64,000 nt of DNA from positions 1 through 64,000 of the forward strand of contig NZ_JADHZD010000006.1 of assembly GCF_020102855.1 (NCBI RefSeq), given 5' to 3'. The notes under the pieces were generated by a model that was not told the DNA's origin, ran no database searches, and worked only from the letters and a program-made list of their open reading frames with translations. The DNA comes from Nocardioides lacusdianchii (GTDB lineage: Bacteria; Actinomycetota; Actinomycetes; Propionibacteriales; Nocardioidaceae). Position numbers and translations under genes: made by a program. This document shows, one piece after another, positions 9,187 to 18,510 of the stretch (its first letter is position 1; every line of letters begins with the position of its first letter).

Positions 9187-10089
9187 TCAGCGCTCCAGCG
9201 CGTGCGCGAGCAGGGAGCGTACGGCGGTGCGCTCGCGGCGACGCGCGGCCGTGGGCAGCAGCGTCACGGCGTGCAGCCGTGAGGTCCAGCGGATGCGCGC
9301 GGTCCGCGCGGCGCGGGTCCAGCCCCGTCCGGCGGCCTGCTCGGCAGCCGCGGCGTAGTAGCGGCGCTCGTCGGAGAAGCGGTTGCCGTGCAGCAGGCTG
9401 GTGGCGGACGCGCTCTGCGTGTGGCGGCGGTAGGAGAAGCACACCGTCGGGTCGACGACCAGCGTCTCCCCGGCCACGGTCATGTCGATGAGCAGGGCGA
9501 GGTCCTGGATGATCGGCAGGCCCTCGCGGAACGGGTAGGCCCGCACCCGCTCGGTGCGGAACACCAGGGCCGGCCAGTAGTGCCACGCGCCGCGCAGCAG
9601 GCTCGTCGCGAGCGCCTCGCCGCCGAGCTCGGTGCGCTGCGTGATGCGTCCCCGCACGGCCCGCTTGACCTTGTCCGTCAGTGGGTCGATGGGGGCGTCG
9701 TGCTCGTCGATGACGCGTACGCCGACCTGGATCGTCGCCGCGTCCGGGAACTCGCGGTGGGCGGCCTTCACGGTCTCCACGAAGGTCGGGTGCATCAGGT
9801 CGTCGCAGCCCATGAACATCATCAGCTCGCCGCTAGCGAGGTCGCGGCAGCGCTGGTAGTTGTCGGTGATGCCGAGGTTGGTCTCGTTCCGGACGTAGCG
9901 GATCCGGGGGTCGGTCTCCGCGGCGAAGTGCTCGGCGACCGAGGGGTCGGGGTAGCAGTCGTCGACGACCACCACGGTCCACTCGGGGTCGGTCTGCGCC
10001 TTGACGCTCTCGACCGTGGCGTAGAGCAGCGCGGGGTCGCCCCAGAACGGGACGAAGACCTCCAGCGGCCCGGGGTCCGGCGCGCTCAC
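9187..10089 (-). CDS. GT2-family glycosyltransferase
   Basis: 300 residues. GT-A fold: a start E-V-F-V-P-F-W-G-D, then V-V-V-V-D-D-C-Y-P-D (nucleotide-sugar acidic loop) and M-M-F-M-G-C-D-D-L-M (the second acid motif, equivalent to DxD). A single cytoplasmic domain without membrane helices; the C-terminal 60 residues are very Arg/Ala-rich. GTG start overlaps the DUF2304 gene stop by four bases, so it is the last gene of a three-gene minus-strand operon. Inverting mechanism is expected for GT2; sugar unknown. Confidence 0.87.
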   Translation of the reverse strand: MSAPDPGPLEVFVPFWGDPALLYATVESVKAQTDPEWTVVVVDDCYPDPSVAEHFAAETDPRIRYVRNETNLGITDNYQRCRDLASGELMMFMGCDDLMHPTFVETVKAAHREFPDAATIQVGVRVIDEHDAPIDPLTDKVKRAVRGRITQRTELGGEALATSLLRGAWHYWPALVFRTERVRAYPFREGLPIIQDLALLIDMTVAGETLVVDPTVCFSYRRHTQSASATSLLHGNRFSDERRYYAAAAEQAAGRGWTRAARTARIRWTSRLHAVTLLPTAARRRERTAVRSLLAHALER

Positions 10090-10478
10090 TCGCTGCGCTC
10101 GTCGGTGGGCTCGACGGGGCGTACGCCGCCCGTGGCGTGGCGGTGCTCGTCGATCTCGAGGCGCAGGAGCGCGATCTCCTCGGCGAGGGTGCGGGTGCGC
10201 TCCTCGAGCCGGCCGAGCTCGGAGCTGTGCTGCAGCGTCAGCACCATGATGACCATCGAGGCGACGAAGAAGAGCAGGTTGGCCGGCACCTCGAGGCCGA
10301 TGGCCTCCGAGACGCGGATCAGCAGCGACGGGAAGGCGGCCACGGTCACGATCGCCAGCGCGACCAGCGCCCAGATCAGGGCGTACTTCTCGCGCAGGCG
10401 GTGGCGGCGCATCATCTCGAAGAGCGCGAGCAGGATGAGGACCGAGCCGGTCAGGCCCAGGATCGTGACGCCGCTCAT
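10086..10478 (-). CDS. DUF2304 small membrane protein
   Basis: 130 residues. Three helices in the first 75 residues, including F-E-M-M-R-R-H-R-L-R-E-K-Y-A-L-I-W between the first two, the signature of DUF2304, followed by a 45-residue coiled-coil (L-G-R-L-E-E-R-T-R-T-L-A-E-E-I-A-L-L) and a polar tail. Such proteins are typically found next to dolichol-phosphate-mannose-synthase-like GT2 enzymes, as here, and may anchor them to the membrane. Overlaps both neighbours by four bases (ATGA upstream, GTGA downstream), so all three are co-translated. Confidence 0.85.
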   Translation of the reverse strand: MSGVTILGLTGSVLILLALFEMMRRHRLREKYALIWALVALAIVTVAAFPSLLIRVSEAIGLEVPANLLFFVASMVIMVLTLQHSSELGRLEERTRTLAEEIALLRLEIDEHRHATGGVRPVEPTDERSE

Positions 10479-11269
10479 CGGCCGACCTCCCCGGTCGCGA
10501 TGTCGACGAGCGCCTCCTCGGAGGTGCCCTCCTCGAGCTGGGAGGGCCAGTCGCGCACGAGCGCGAGCAGCAGCGCCACGATGGCGCGGAAGAGGTAGAC
10601 GGTGGCCTTGATGGGGGAGTGCGAGGCGCGTCCGGCCACGCGGGCGCGCATGGTGACCGGCTCCTGCGTGATGACGAGCCCGGCGCGCGCGGCGATCACC
10701 AGCGACTCGACGGTGTCGCCGAGGTACTCGGCCGGGTAGTGGGTGGCGAAGACCGAGATGGCGCGGCGGTTGGAGACCCGGAACCCCGAGGTCACGTCGG
10801 TGAGGCGGGTGTGGGCGAGCCGCGAGAGGACCCACGCCAGCAGCACCATCGCCCAGCGGCGCGGCCCGCGGACCTTGTAGGGGTCGTCGGGGGTGGCGAA
10901 GCGGGCGCCCACGACGATGTCGGCCTTGTCGTGGCCGTCGAGGCGCTCGAGCAGGCGCGCGAGGTAGCGCGGGTCGTGCTGGCCGTCGGCGTCGATCTGC
11001 ACGGCGGCGTCGTAGCCGTGGCGCAGGGCGTAGCGGTAGCCGGTGCGCATCGCACCGCCGACGCCGAGGTTGAAGGGCAGGGGGCACACCGTCGCGCCGG
11101 CCTCGCGGGCGCGCTGCGCGGTGCGGTCGACCGAGCCGTCGTCGATGACCAGCAGGTCGGCGTCGGGCACCACGGCCCGGATCTCGCGGATCGTGCCGGT
11201 GATGGCGTCCTGCTCGTTCCACGCGGGGACGATGATGAGCACGCGATGACGTGAGGGACCCCCGGACAT
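10475..11269 (-). CDS. Polyprenyl-phosphate GT2 glycosyltransferase (DPM1-like)
   Basis: 264 residues. GT-A domain with a start I-I-V-P-A-W-N-E, V-I-D-D-G-S, Q-I-D-A-D-G-Q-H-D (DxD) and a late S-G-F-R-V motif, the pattern of dolichol-phosphate mannose synthases and bacterial relatives that charge polyprenyl phosphate with a sugar. A single hydrophobic stretch near residues 220-240 could dip into the membrane. First gene of the operon with DUF2304 and the second GT2. It could supply a lipid-linked sugar to the membrane-embedded glycosyltransferase candidates nearby, but this is inference. Confidence 0.88.
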   Translation of the reverse strand: MSGGPSRHRVLIIVPAWNEQDAITGTIREIRAVVPDADLLVIDDGSVDRTAQRAREAGATVCPLPFNLGVGGAMRTGYRYALRHGYDAAVQIDADGQHDPRYLARLLERLDGHDKADIVVGARFATPDDPYKVRGPRRWAMVLLAWVLSRLAHTRLTDVTSGFRVSNRRAISVFATHYPAEYLGDTVESLVIAARAGLVITQEPVTMRARVAGRASHSPIKATVYLFRAIVALLLALVRDWPSQLEEGTSEEALVDIATGEVGR

Positions 11270-11397
11270 GCGCCCGATGCTACTCGCGGCGGGCCGTCCG
11301 GCTGGTGTCGGGGACGCGCGCCGCCCGTGCGCGTCGGGGCCGCCGCCCCTGCGTGCCTATAGTGACGCGTCCGTCCGCGCGCTGAGGAGCTGAACAG

Positions 11398-13341
11398 GTG
11401 TCGATCGACCGCCCCGCGGAGGCCGGGACCGTACGCCGCAGCCTCGCCGCGACGCGCTGGGAGGTCGTCGTCCCGATCGTCCTCTACGTGCTCGTCTCGC
11501 TCGCCGGGATCTCCCTGTCCTCCATCGGCATCTCCGAGCTGCGCGAGGACCCCGCCGAACCCACCGGCGTGATGCTGGGCGACGCCCAGGCGATCCGCGC
11601 CGACGAGTTCCTGACCGGCACCCCGATCCTGCTCGGCGTCGAGGCCACCGGCCGCACCGACGACCTCAACCCCCTGACCGCGCCCCAGCAGCTGCTGGCC
11701 GTGCTGCCGGCGGGGCCGGTGACGTCCGTGCTCTACCCCGACGGCACCGCCCTGCGCCTGGGGCCGTACCTCCCCGACAGCGTGCTGCACTCGGCCCGCG
11801 CCTGGCTCGGCACCCTCCTGCTGCTCCTCGCCGCGCCGGCGTGGTTCCGCCGGCTCACCGGCAGCCGGTGGATCGGCTGGTTCGCCGTCGCCCTCGTCGT
11901 CTTCTCGCCGGCCAACGCGTGGTGGTCCAACAGCCACGCCTCGATGCTGGGCTTCGCCTTCGCCGGCGCGCTCGCCCTGGCCAAGGCCGTGGACGCCTCG
12001 CGCGCCTCGCGGTGGCCGGTGGCCGCCGGGTGGGGCCTGCTGAGCGCCGCGCTGCTGGTGCGTACGCCGCTCATGTACCCGCCGTGGGCCGTGGTCCTCG
12101 TGCCGACCGTGGTGCTCGCGACGGTGGCCGCCTGCCTGGCCCGACCCGAGGCGCGCCGCCGGACCGTCGCCACGATCGCCGCCGTGGGCGCCCTCACGCT
12201 CACCTTCCTCGCGCTCGTGCTGTGGGAGAGCTCCGCAGCCCTCGAGGCGGCCGGCGGCACCGTCTACCCCGGGGACCGTGCCTCGTCCGGGGCGGCGAGC
12301 GCCTTCCAGCTGCTCTTCGGTGCGACCAGCCTCGACGAGCTCGCCGACGGCGCGGCGGTCGTCGGGTCGAACGCCTCCGAGATCTCGTCGGGCTTCACGA
12401 TCGCGCTCGTCCTGGCCGTCCTCCTGCTGGTGCGGGGGATGCGCTGGCAGGTGCCGGGCCAGCACTCGGCCGTGGTGGCCGCGGCGGTGCTCACCGGCTT
12501 CTGGACGCTGTGGGCCACGGTCGACCTCGGCGACCTCGGCGCCCGGATCCCCGGCATCAACATCGTCCCGCCCGCCCGCGACGCGCAGGTGCTGGGCCAC
12601 CTCGGGGTGATCCTCCTGTGCCTGGTGCTCCCGGCGGCCCAACGACGCGCCTCGCTCGCCGTGGCCGCCCTCGCGGGCGGCACGACAGCCGTCGTCGCGG
12701 CGCACGCAGGGTCGCTGCTGCGCACCCAGAACCTGCCGGAGATGTCGCTGGCGGACGTGTGGCTCGCCGCCGCAGCGGTGGGCGTGGTCGTCCTGGTGCT
12801 CGTGCGGTGGCCGCGGCGACCCGCGGGCTACGTCCTCGGCTCGGTCCTGGCCCTGTCGCTGGTGTGGAACGTCAACCCGGTGCTGTTCGGCCTCGGCGAC
12901 CTGCGCGGCACGGAGGCGGCCGACGCGATGCTTGCCGACGGCGAGGACGCCCGTGCCGACGGCACCGTATGGGCCTCGGACCACTACTCGGTCGACGCCC
13001 TGATGATCGCCACGGGGGTCCCTGCCCTGTCCGGGCGGCAGATGTCGGGGCCTGACCGTGCCGTGTGGGAGCGGCTCGATCCCGGGGGAGTCCACGAGGA
13101 GGTGTGGAACCGCGGCGGCGCCTACATCTGGTTCTCCTGGTCCGGGCGCAAGGAGCTGGTGATGGACAACCCCAGCCCCGACGTCATCCACGTCACCGGC
13201 TCGCCGTGCGAGGTCGCCGAGCGGCTGCCGCGGCTGGGCACGATCGTCGCCCGCCAGGAGCTCGACCTCGACTGCTTGCGCCCGGACGGCACCTTCACCT
13301 GGGGGGGCGCGACCCGCTGGGTCTACGCGATCGACGGCTGA
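11398..13341 (+). CDS. Large polytopic membrane protein, glycosyltransferase-like
   Basis: 647 residues, GTG start with GAGGAG about eight bases upstream. Around twelve hydrophobic segments between residues 20 and 500, then a soluble C-terminal domain of about 130 residues. Early extracellular segment has G-D-A-Q-A-I-R-A-D-E-F, with acidic residues in the first loop like GT-C enzymes, and F-S-P-A-N-A-W-W-S-N. It resembles uncharacterised actinobacterial membrane proteins (DUF7657-like) near cell-envelope sugar genes. I do not recognise a specific function; GT-C-type transfer from a lipid carrier is a reasonable guess. It stands alone on the plus strand, just before the housekeeping block. Confidence 0.65.
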   Translation: MSIDRPAEAGTVRRSLAATRWEVVVPIVLYVLVSLAGISLSSIGISELREDPAEPTGVMLGDAQAIRADEFLTGTPILLGVEATGRTDDLNPLTAPQQLLAVLPAGPVTSVLYPDGTALRLGPYLPDSVLHSARAWLGTLLLLLAAPAWFRRLTGSRWIGWFAVALVVFSPANAWWSNSHASMLGFAFAGALALAKAVDASRASRWPVAAGWGLLSAALLVRTPLMYPPWAVVLVPTVVLATVAACLARPEARRRTVATIAAVGALTLTFLALVLWESSAALEAAGGTVYPGDRASSGAASAFQLLFGATSLDELADGAAVVGSNASEISSGFTIALVLAVLLLVRGMRWQVPGQHSAVVAAAVLTGFWTLWATVDLGDLGARIPGINIVPPARDAQVLGHLGVILLCLVLPAAQRRASLAVAALAGGTTAVVAAHAGSLLRTQNLPEMSLADVWLAAAAVGVVVLVLVRWPRRPAGYVLGSVLALSLVWNVNPVLFGLGDLRGTEAADAMLADGEDARADGTVWASDHYSVDALMIATGVPALSGRQMSGPDRAVWERLDPGGVHEEVWNRGGAYIWFSWSGRKELVMDNPSPDVIHVTGSPCEVAERLPRLGTIVARQELDLDCLRPDGTFTWGGATRWVYAIDG

Positions 13342-13378
13342 CCGCGTCCGCGGCGACGGCCCCGGATACGGTTGCGCG

Positions 13379-14107
13379 GTGTCACGTCAGCAGCCCGAGC
13401 AGCAGGCCCCGCCCGTCCAGCGCCTCCGGGTGCGCTACGCCAAGCGCGGCCGGCTCCGCTTCACCAGCCACCGTGACTTCAGCCGCGCCTTCGAGCGCGC
13501 GGTCTTCCGCGCGCGGATCCCGATGGCGTACTCCTCGGGCTTCAACCCGCACCCGCGCATCTCCTACGCCGGCGCCGCCCCGACGGGCTCGGCCAGCGAG
13601 GCGGAGTACCTCGAGCTCGCGCTCGCCCAGGTCGTGGTGCCGCGCGACGTCCACGCGATGCTCGACGAGGCGCTTCCGCCCGGCCTCGACGTCCTCGAGG
13701 TGGTGGAGTCGTCCGGCGGGTCGCTGTCGGACCTGCTCGAGGGCAGCCGCTGGCGCATCACGGTCGACGCCGACTCGGCCACGGCGACTGACGCGGTCAG
13801 TCGCTTCCTCGCTGCCGACGAGGCGCTCGTGGAGCGGATGACCAAGAAGGGCATGCGCGAGTTCGACGCCCGCGGCGCCGTGGTGTCGCTGGTGGTGCTG
13901 GACCCCGAGAAGGGCGACGCCGGGCGTACGACGCTCGACGTGGTGCTGCGCCACGGCACCCCCTCCGTACGCCCCGACGACGTGCTGCGCGGGCTCGAGA
14001 CCGTCGCCGGGCTGGTGGCGGGGGAGGCTCCGCTGATGACCCGGCTGGCCCAGGGGCCGCTGCTCGACTCCGGCGACGTCGGCGACCCGCTGGCGCCTCG
14101 GGCATAG
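13379..14107 (+). CDS. TIGR03936 radical-SAM-associated protein (DUF2344)
   Basis: 242 residues. Starts with R-V-R-Y-A-K-R-G-R-L-R-F-T-S-H-R-D-F and S-S-G-F-N-P-H-P-R-I-S, hallmarks of DUF2344/TIGR03936. This family normally forms the downstream partner (sometimes fused) of a B12-binding radical SAM protein, TIGR03960, and is encoded just ahead of rne in actinobacteria. Here rne does follow, but the gene upstream is the large membrane protein and no radical SAM gene is present in the window. GTG start. Biochemical role not established. Confidence 0.88.
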   Translation: MSRQQPEQQAPPVQRLRVRYAKRGRLRFTSHRDFSRAFERAVFRARIPMAYSSGFNPHPRISYAGAAPTGSASEAEYLELALAQVVVPRDVHAMLDEALPPGLDVLEVVESSGGSLSDLLEGSRWRITVDADSATATDAVSRFLAADEALVERMTKKGMREFDARGAVVSLVVLDPEKGDAGRTTLDVVLRHGTPSVRPDDVLRGLETVAGLVAGEAPLMTRLAQGPLLDSGDVGDPLAPRA

Positions 14108-14431
14108 CGCCGGGCCGGGGTCGGTGTGCGATACTCGCCACGTTCGACGCCCTGGCAACCGTCAGGATCCGTCGAGCCGACGACGTTCTCGCCGGTCACT
14201 CCGATGTGGTCGGCACCCCGGGTGGGTGGACGTCACCGGACCGCGACGCGGCCACTGAGTCGGTGACAGCGACTCAGCAGTGGCCCGGCGACCGCGGCAG
14301 GTGGCGGACAGCCTCTCGGAGACGCACACGCGGAGGGTGTCGCCGCCACAGAAGCTTTGCGTCTCCCGTGATCGCCGATCGAGAGCGGTGGACGCCGTAT
14401 CGGCACCACCTCGGTGCCCGAGGAGCACCAC
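14108..14431 (+). promoter_or_regulatory. Long 5' leader of rne, with a stem-loop at 14251-14284
   Basis: A 324-bp stretch without a believable gene. It starts with a possible -10 hexamer (GATACT at about 14129) and holds an imperfect hairpin at 14251-14284, where GCCACTGAGTC pairs with GACTCA..GTGGC across a three-base bulge. RNase E genes are known to be autoregulated through their 5' leaders in proteobacteria, so a structured leader here fits, but no established motif was recognised. A GAGGAG ribosome site at 14419-14425 sits just before the chosen ATG. Confidence 0.45.
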
Positions 14432-17400
14432 ATGCTCGATGACGACCAGCCCGACCGCACCACTGAGACCGGCGCCGACACCGGCGCGAGCACCCCGGAG
14501 GCGCCACCCGCGCCCGTGGTGACGAGGCGTACGCGCAAGGCGCCCGTCAAGAAGGCCGCTGCCGCGCCTGCGGCCGCTGCCCCGGCCGAGGCCGCTGCGC
14601 CCGCCACCGAGCCCGCCGTCGAGGCGGCCGAGGCCTCCCCCGAGGCCCCGGTGGTGAAGAAGACCGCACGCCGGGCGCCCGCGAAGAAGGCCGCGCCCCG
14701 CAAGGCGGCCGCGAAGAAGACCGCCGCCGACGAGGCGCCGGCCACCGAGGCCGCTGCGCCCGAGACCGCTGCTGCCGGCGACGAGGCCGCTCCTGCGGTC
14801 GCCCCTGCCAAGCGCGCCCCGCGCAAGCGCGCCGCCAAGAAGACCGCCGCGCCTGCCGCGGAGTCCGCTGCTCCGGCCGACGCCCCTGCCGCCGCCGAGG
14901 AGTCCGCCGACGACGCGGCCCCCGCCGTGCTGTTCCAGGCCCCGGTGGTCACGACCACCACGCGTCGTACGCGCAAGAAGCCCGCGCCCGCTCCCGTCGA
15001 GACGGTCGAGGGCGACGAGCCCGCGACCGCCGAGGCCGGCGAGGCCCCCGCCGAGGAGGCGGCCGCCCAGCGCCCCGCCAAGAAGGCGGCAGCCAAGAAG
15101 TCCACGAGCAAGGCCGCCGGCAAGAAGGCGTCCGGGTCCGGCAAGGGCAGGGGCAAGGCCGCGGAGCCGGTCGCCGAGGCCACCGCTGCCGAGGTGCCCG
15201 AGGACGAGGAGGCGACCGAGGAGGCCGCGGCCGCCGAGGGCGTGACCGAGGAGACCACCGAGGAGACCACCGCTGCCGACACCGACCAGTCGGCCTCGGT
15301 CGACGACGGTGACGACGGCGAGGGCGGTTCCGCCCGCCGCCGCCGGCGCCGCGGTGGCCGTCGCCGCCGCAAGTCGTCGGACTCCTCCGCCGACAACGGC
15401 GACACCGGCGACCAGGACGCATCCGACTCCTCCGACGACGCAGGGGACGCCACCGCGTCGGGCGACGGGGACTCCGGCTCCGACTCGGGCCCCGACTCGG
15501 GCCAGGACTCGGGCGAGGGCAACGGCGAGGGTTCCTCGCGTCGCCGTCGTCGTCGCCGCCGCTCGGGTGACGACGGCGAGTCGTCCGACGACGAGCCCAA
15601 CACCGTCACGCGCGTGCGCCGTACGCGCTCCGCCGAGGACCAGATCACCTCCGTCCAGGGCTCCACCCGTCTCGAGGCCAAGAAGCAGCGTCGCCGCGAG
15701 GGCCGCGAGGCCGGTCGCCGCCGTGCGCCCATCGTGAGCGAGGCCGAGTTCCTGGCCCGCCGCGAGTCCGTGGAGCGCGTCATGGTGATCCGCCAGCGCG
15801 AGGACCTGACCCAGATCGGCGTGCTCGAGGACAAGGTGCTCGTCGAGCACTACGTCGCCCGCGAGTCGCAGACCTCGATCATCGGCAACGTCTACCTCGG
15901 CCGCGTGCAGAACGTGCTGCCGTCGATGGAGGCCGCCTTCATCGACATCGGCAAGGGCCGCAACGCCGTCCTCTACGCCGGTGAGGTCAACTGGTCGGCG
16001 CTCGGTCACAAGGAGGGCGCGCCCCGCAAGATCGAGTCCGTGCTGTCCAGCGGCCAGATGATCCTGGTCCAGGTCACCAAGGACCCGATCGGCCACAAGG
16101 GCGCCCGCCTCACCAGCCAGGTCAGCCTGGCCGGCCGCTTCCTCGTCTACGTCCCCGACGGCACTACCTCGGGCATCTCGCGCAAGCTGCCCGACACCGA
16201 GCGCAACCGCCTCAAGAACCTCCTCAAGGAGATCGTCCCCGACACCGCCGGCGTGATCGTGCGCACCGCGGCCGAGGGTGCCAGCGAGGAGGAGCTCACC
16301 CGCGACGTCGAGCGGCTCAAGGCGCGCTGGGAGGACATCGAGAAGAAGTCCTCCAACCGCGGCTCCGGCCCGCAGCTGCTCTACGGAGAGCCCGACCTGA
16401 CGCTCAAGGTGGTCCGCGACCTCTTCACCGAGGACTTCGCCAAGCTCGTCATCGAGGGCGAGGCTGCCTGGGAGACCGTCTCGGCCTACGTCGAGTCGGT
16501 GGCCCCGGACCTCGCCGAGCGTGTGCAGCGCTTCGAGCGCGGCAGCACCGGCGGCGACATCTTCGCGACCTACCGCGTCAACGAGCAGATCCAGAAGGGC
16601 CTGGACCGCAAGGTCTGGCTGCCCTCCGGCGGCTCGCTGGTCATCGACCGCACCGAGGCCATGACGGTGGTCGACGTCAACACCGGGAAGTTCACCGGCT
16701 CCGGTGGCAACCTGGAGGAGACGGTCACCAAGAACAACCTCGAGGCGGCCGAGGAGATCGTGCGCCAGCTCCGGCTGCGCGACATCGGCGGCATCATCGT
16801 GGTCGACTTCATCGACATGGTCCTGGAGTCCAACCGCGACCTCGTCGTGCGTCGCCTGGTCGAGTGCCTCGGCCGTGACCGCACCCGCCACCAGGTCGCG
16901 GAGGTCACCTCGCTCGGCCTGGTCCAGATGACGCGCAAGCGCATCGGCACCGGCCTGCTCGAGTCGTTCAGCGAGAACTGCGAGCACTGCCACGGCCGCG
17001 GCGTCGTCATCAAGGACCAGCCGGTCGACCCCGACGCGAAGTCCGACGACGGCGAGGGCCGCCGCAGCGGACGCCGTCGCGGTCGCCGCGGCGCCAACGA
17101 CGACAACGGCAACGGCAACGGCGGTGGCAACGGGGGAGGCAACGACTCGTCCTCCGACCAGCACAGCCACGCCCCGTCGCCCAAGGACGTGGCCGCGATG
17201 GCGCGCCACGAGAAGCCTGCGGACGACCAGCCCGAGGACGAGAAGCCGGCTGACGAGAAGCCGGCCGACGAGCCGGCTCCCTCCGCGGAGGAGCCGACCG
17301 TGGCCACCGCTCCCGAGGCTGCTCCCGAGGTCCCGGCCGAGGCCGCCGCTGAGCCTGCTGCCGAGACCCCTGACGAGCCGGCTGCCGAGACCCCGGTCGA

Positions 17401-17689
17401 GGCGCCTGCCAAAGGGGCTGCTGAGGAGCCTGCTGCGCCGGCTCCCGTCGAGGACGAGAAGCCGCGCGTCGTCACCCGCACCCGACGCCGCTCCGCGAGC
17501 CGTCCGGCCGGTCCGCCGGCCGCCGTCGCAGTGACCGAGCCGGTCACGGTCCCGGGCGTGCTCTCCGGCGCTGCCGGCACCGTCCCGGAGTCGGGCGCGG
17601 TCGAGCCCGGCACCGCCGACTCCGAGCCCGGCGACGCACCCGTTGTCGAGCACGTACCGGTCAAGAAGAGGGGCTCGCGCAAGCGCTGA
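14432..17689 (+). CDS. rne: Ribonuclease E/G with long disordered arms
   Basis: About 1085 residues. Residues 1-430 are low-complexity Ala/Lys/Glu/Pro followed by Arg-rich clusters, typical of actinobacterial RNase E. The catalytic core follows: S1 domain (G-N-V-Y-L-G-R-V-Q-N-V-L-P-S near residue 483, with F-I-D-I-G), DNase-like domain with V-V-D-V-N-T-G-K-F near 746 and V-V-D-F-I-D-M near 791 supplying the Mg-binding aspartates, and the zinc-link C-E-H-C-H-G-R-G near 849. The last 220 residues are again disordered. It cuts single-stranded RNA in mRNA turnover and rRNA/tRNA maturation and acts at the RNA degradosome. ATG at 14432 chosen for its GAGGAG at 6 bp; GTG at 14414 is possible. Confidence 0.95.
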   Translation: MLDDDQPDRTTETGADTGASTPEAPPAPVVTRRTRKAPVKKAAAAPAAAAPAEAAAPATEPAVEAAEASPEAPVVKKTARRAPAKKAAPRKAAAKKTAADEAPATEAAAPETAAAGDEAAPAVAPAKRAPRKRAAKKTAAPAAESAAPADAPAAAEESADDAAPAVLFQAPVVTTTTRRTRKKPAPAPVETVEGDEPATAEAGEAPAEEAAAQRPAKKAAAKKSTSKAAGKKASGSGKGRGKAAEPVAEATAAEVPEDEEATEEAAAAEGVTEETTEETTAADTDQSASVDDGDDGEGGSARRRRRRGGRRRRKSSDSSADNGDTGDQDASDSSDDAGDATASGDGDSGSDSGPDSGQDSGEGNGEGSSRRRRRRRRSGDDGESSDDEPNTVTRVRRTRSAEDQITSVQGSTRLEAKKQRRREGREAGRRRAPIVSEAEFLARRESVERVMVIRQREDLTQIGVLEDKVLVEHYVARESQTSIIGNVYLGRVQNVLPSMEAAFIDIGKGRNAVLYAGEVNWSALGHKEGAPRKIESVLSSGQMILVQVTKDPIGHKGARLTSQVSLAGRFLVYVPDGTTSGISRKLPDTERNRLKNLLKEIVPDTAGVIVRTAAEGASEEELTRDVERLKARWEDIEKKSSNRGSGPQLLYGEPDLTLKVVRDLFTEDFAKLVIEGEAAWETVSAYVESVAPDLAERVQRFERGSTGGDIFATYRVNEQIQKGLDRKVWLPSGGSLVIDRTEAMTVVDVNTGKFTGSGGNLEETVTKNNLEAAEEIVRQLRLRDIGGIIVVDFIDMVLESNRDLVVRRLVECLGRDRTRHQVAEVTSLGLVQMTRKRIGTGLLESFSENCEHCHGRGVVIKDQPVDPDAKSDDGEGRRSGRRRGRRGANDDNGNGNGGGNGGGNDSSSDQHSHAPSPKDVAAMARHEKPADDQPEDEKPADEKPADEPAPSAEEPTVATAPEAAPEVPAEAAAEPAAETPDEPAAETPVEAPAKGAAEEPAAPAPVEDEKPRVVTRTRRRSASRPAGPPAAVAVTEPVTVPGVLSGAAGTVPESGAVEPGTADSEPGDAPVVEHVPVKKRGSRKR

Positions 17690-17721
17690 GCACCGGGGGA
17701 CGGGGACGGCCGGACGTCGTT

Positions 17722-17750
17722 TTGCCGGTCGTCACCCGATCCCGTAGTCT
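17722..17750 (+). promoter_or_regulatory. Probable promoter of rplU-rpmA
   Basis: TTGCCG at 17722-17727 and TAGTCT at 17745-17750 are separated by 17 bases, a good match to a housekeeping sigma-70-type promoter. Transcription would start near 17757, giving a leader of about 118 bases before rplU. It lies in the only sizeable gap (185 bp) between rne and rplU. Confidence 0.55.
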
Positions 17751-17874
17751 TGACCCTCGGTGTTCGACACACCATCCCTGCGCGCCCGCCACGCGGCGTA
17801 CTCGCCCTTCCAGGCGGTGTCGTGCGCAGGTAGAAGTTCCCCCAGTTTTCCGCAGTCTGATGAGGAGAGTGGCC

Positions 17875-18174
17875 GTGTACGCGATCGTGCGCGCTGGCAG
17901 CAAGCAGCAGAAGGTTGCCGTGGGCGACGTCATCGAGATCGACGCGATGGGCGCCGCGGGCGACACCCTCACCCTTCCGGTGGTGATGGTCGTCGATGGC
18001 GAGAAGGTCACCGCGACCGGCCTCGACAAGGCGAGCGTGACCGTCGAGGTCACCGGCCGGACCAAGGGTCCCAAGATCATCATCCAGAAGTACAAGAACA
18101 AGACCGGCTACAAGAAGCGCCAGGGTCACCGCCAGAAGTACACCCAGGTCAAGGTCACCGACATCTCCCTCTGA
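17875..18174 (+). CDS. rplU: 50S ribosomal protein L21
   Basis: 99 residues, full length. Begins Y-A-I-V-R-A-G-S-K-Q-Q-K-V and ends with the family's K-Y-K-N-K-T-G-Y-K-K-R-Q-G-H-R-Q motif, which binds 23S rRNA. GTG at 17875 with GAGGAG seven bases upstream; a GTG two codons earlier is the only rival. Followed by rpmA and then obgE in the order conserved across bacteria. Confidence 0.97.
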   Translation: MYAIVRAGSKQQKVAVGDVIEIDAMGAAGDTLTLPVVMVVDGEKVTATGLDKASVTVEVTGRTKGPKIIIQKYKNKTGYKKRQGHRQKYTQVKVTDISL

Positions 18175-18228
18175 GCGTTCGCTCGAGGTCGACACGTCTC
18201 CCAGCTCAATTCGTCAAAGGACTGAACA

Positions 18229-18483
18229 ATGGCTCACAAGAAGGGTGCCGCGAGCACCAAGAACGGTCGTGACTCGAACTCGCAGCGCCTCGGCGTGAAG
18301 CGTTTCGGCGGCCAGGTCGTCGGCGCCGGCGAGATCATCGTCCGCCAGCGTGGCACCCACTTCCACCCGGGCACCGGTGTGGGCCGTGGCGGCGACGACA
18401 CCCTGTTCGCCCTGCAGGCCGGCGCCGTCGAGTTCGGCACCCGCCGCGGTCGCAAGGTCGTCAACATCGTCCCCGGCGAGTGA
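18229..18483 (+). CDS. rpmA: 50S ribosomal protein L27
   Basis: 84 residues, full length. Starts [15 protein letters not shown], whose N-terminal tail reaches the peptidyl-transferase centre, and contains [10 protein letters not shown]. As in other actinobacteria there is no N-terminal extension of the kind that must be cleaved in firmicutes. Lies 54 bases after rplU, presumably co-transcribed from the promoter upstream of it. Confidence 0.97.
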   Translation: MAHKKGAASTKNGRDSNSQRLGVKRFGGQVVGAGEIIVRQRGTHFHPGTGVGRGGDDTLFALQAGAVEFGTRRGRKVVNIVPGE

Positions 18484-18510
18484 CCTCCCCGCGACACTGA
18501 GCACTTCTGC

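Noticed and set aside
14162..17653. Open frame of 1163 codons opposite rne
   Set aside because: It mirrors the low-complexity rne coding strand, lacks any domain and has Gly/Leu/Val/Ala runs produced by reverse reading of high-GC codons.
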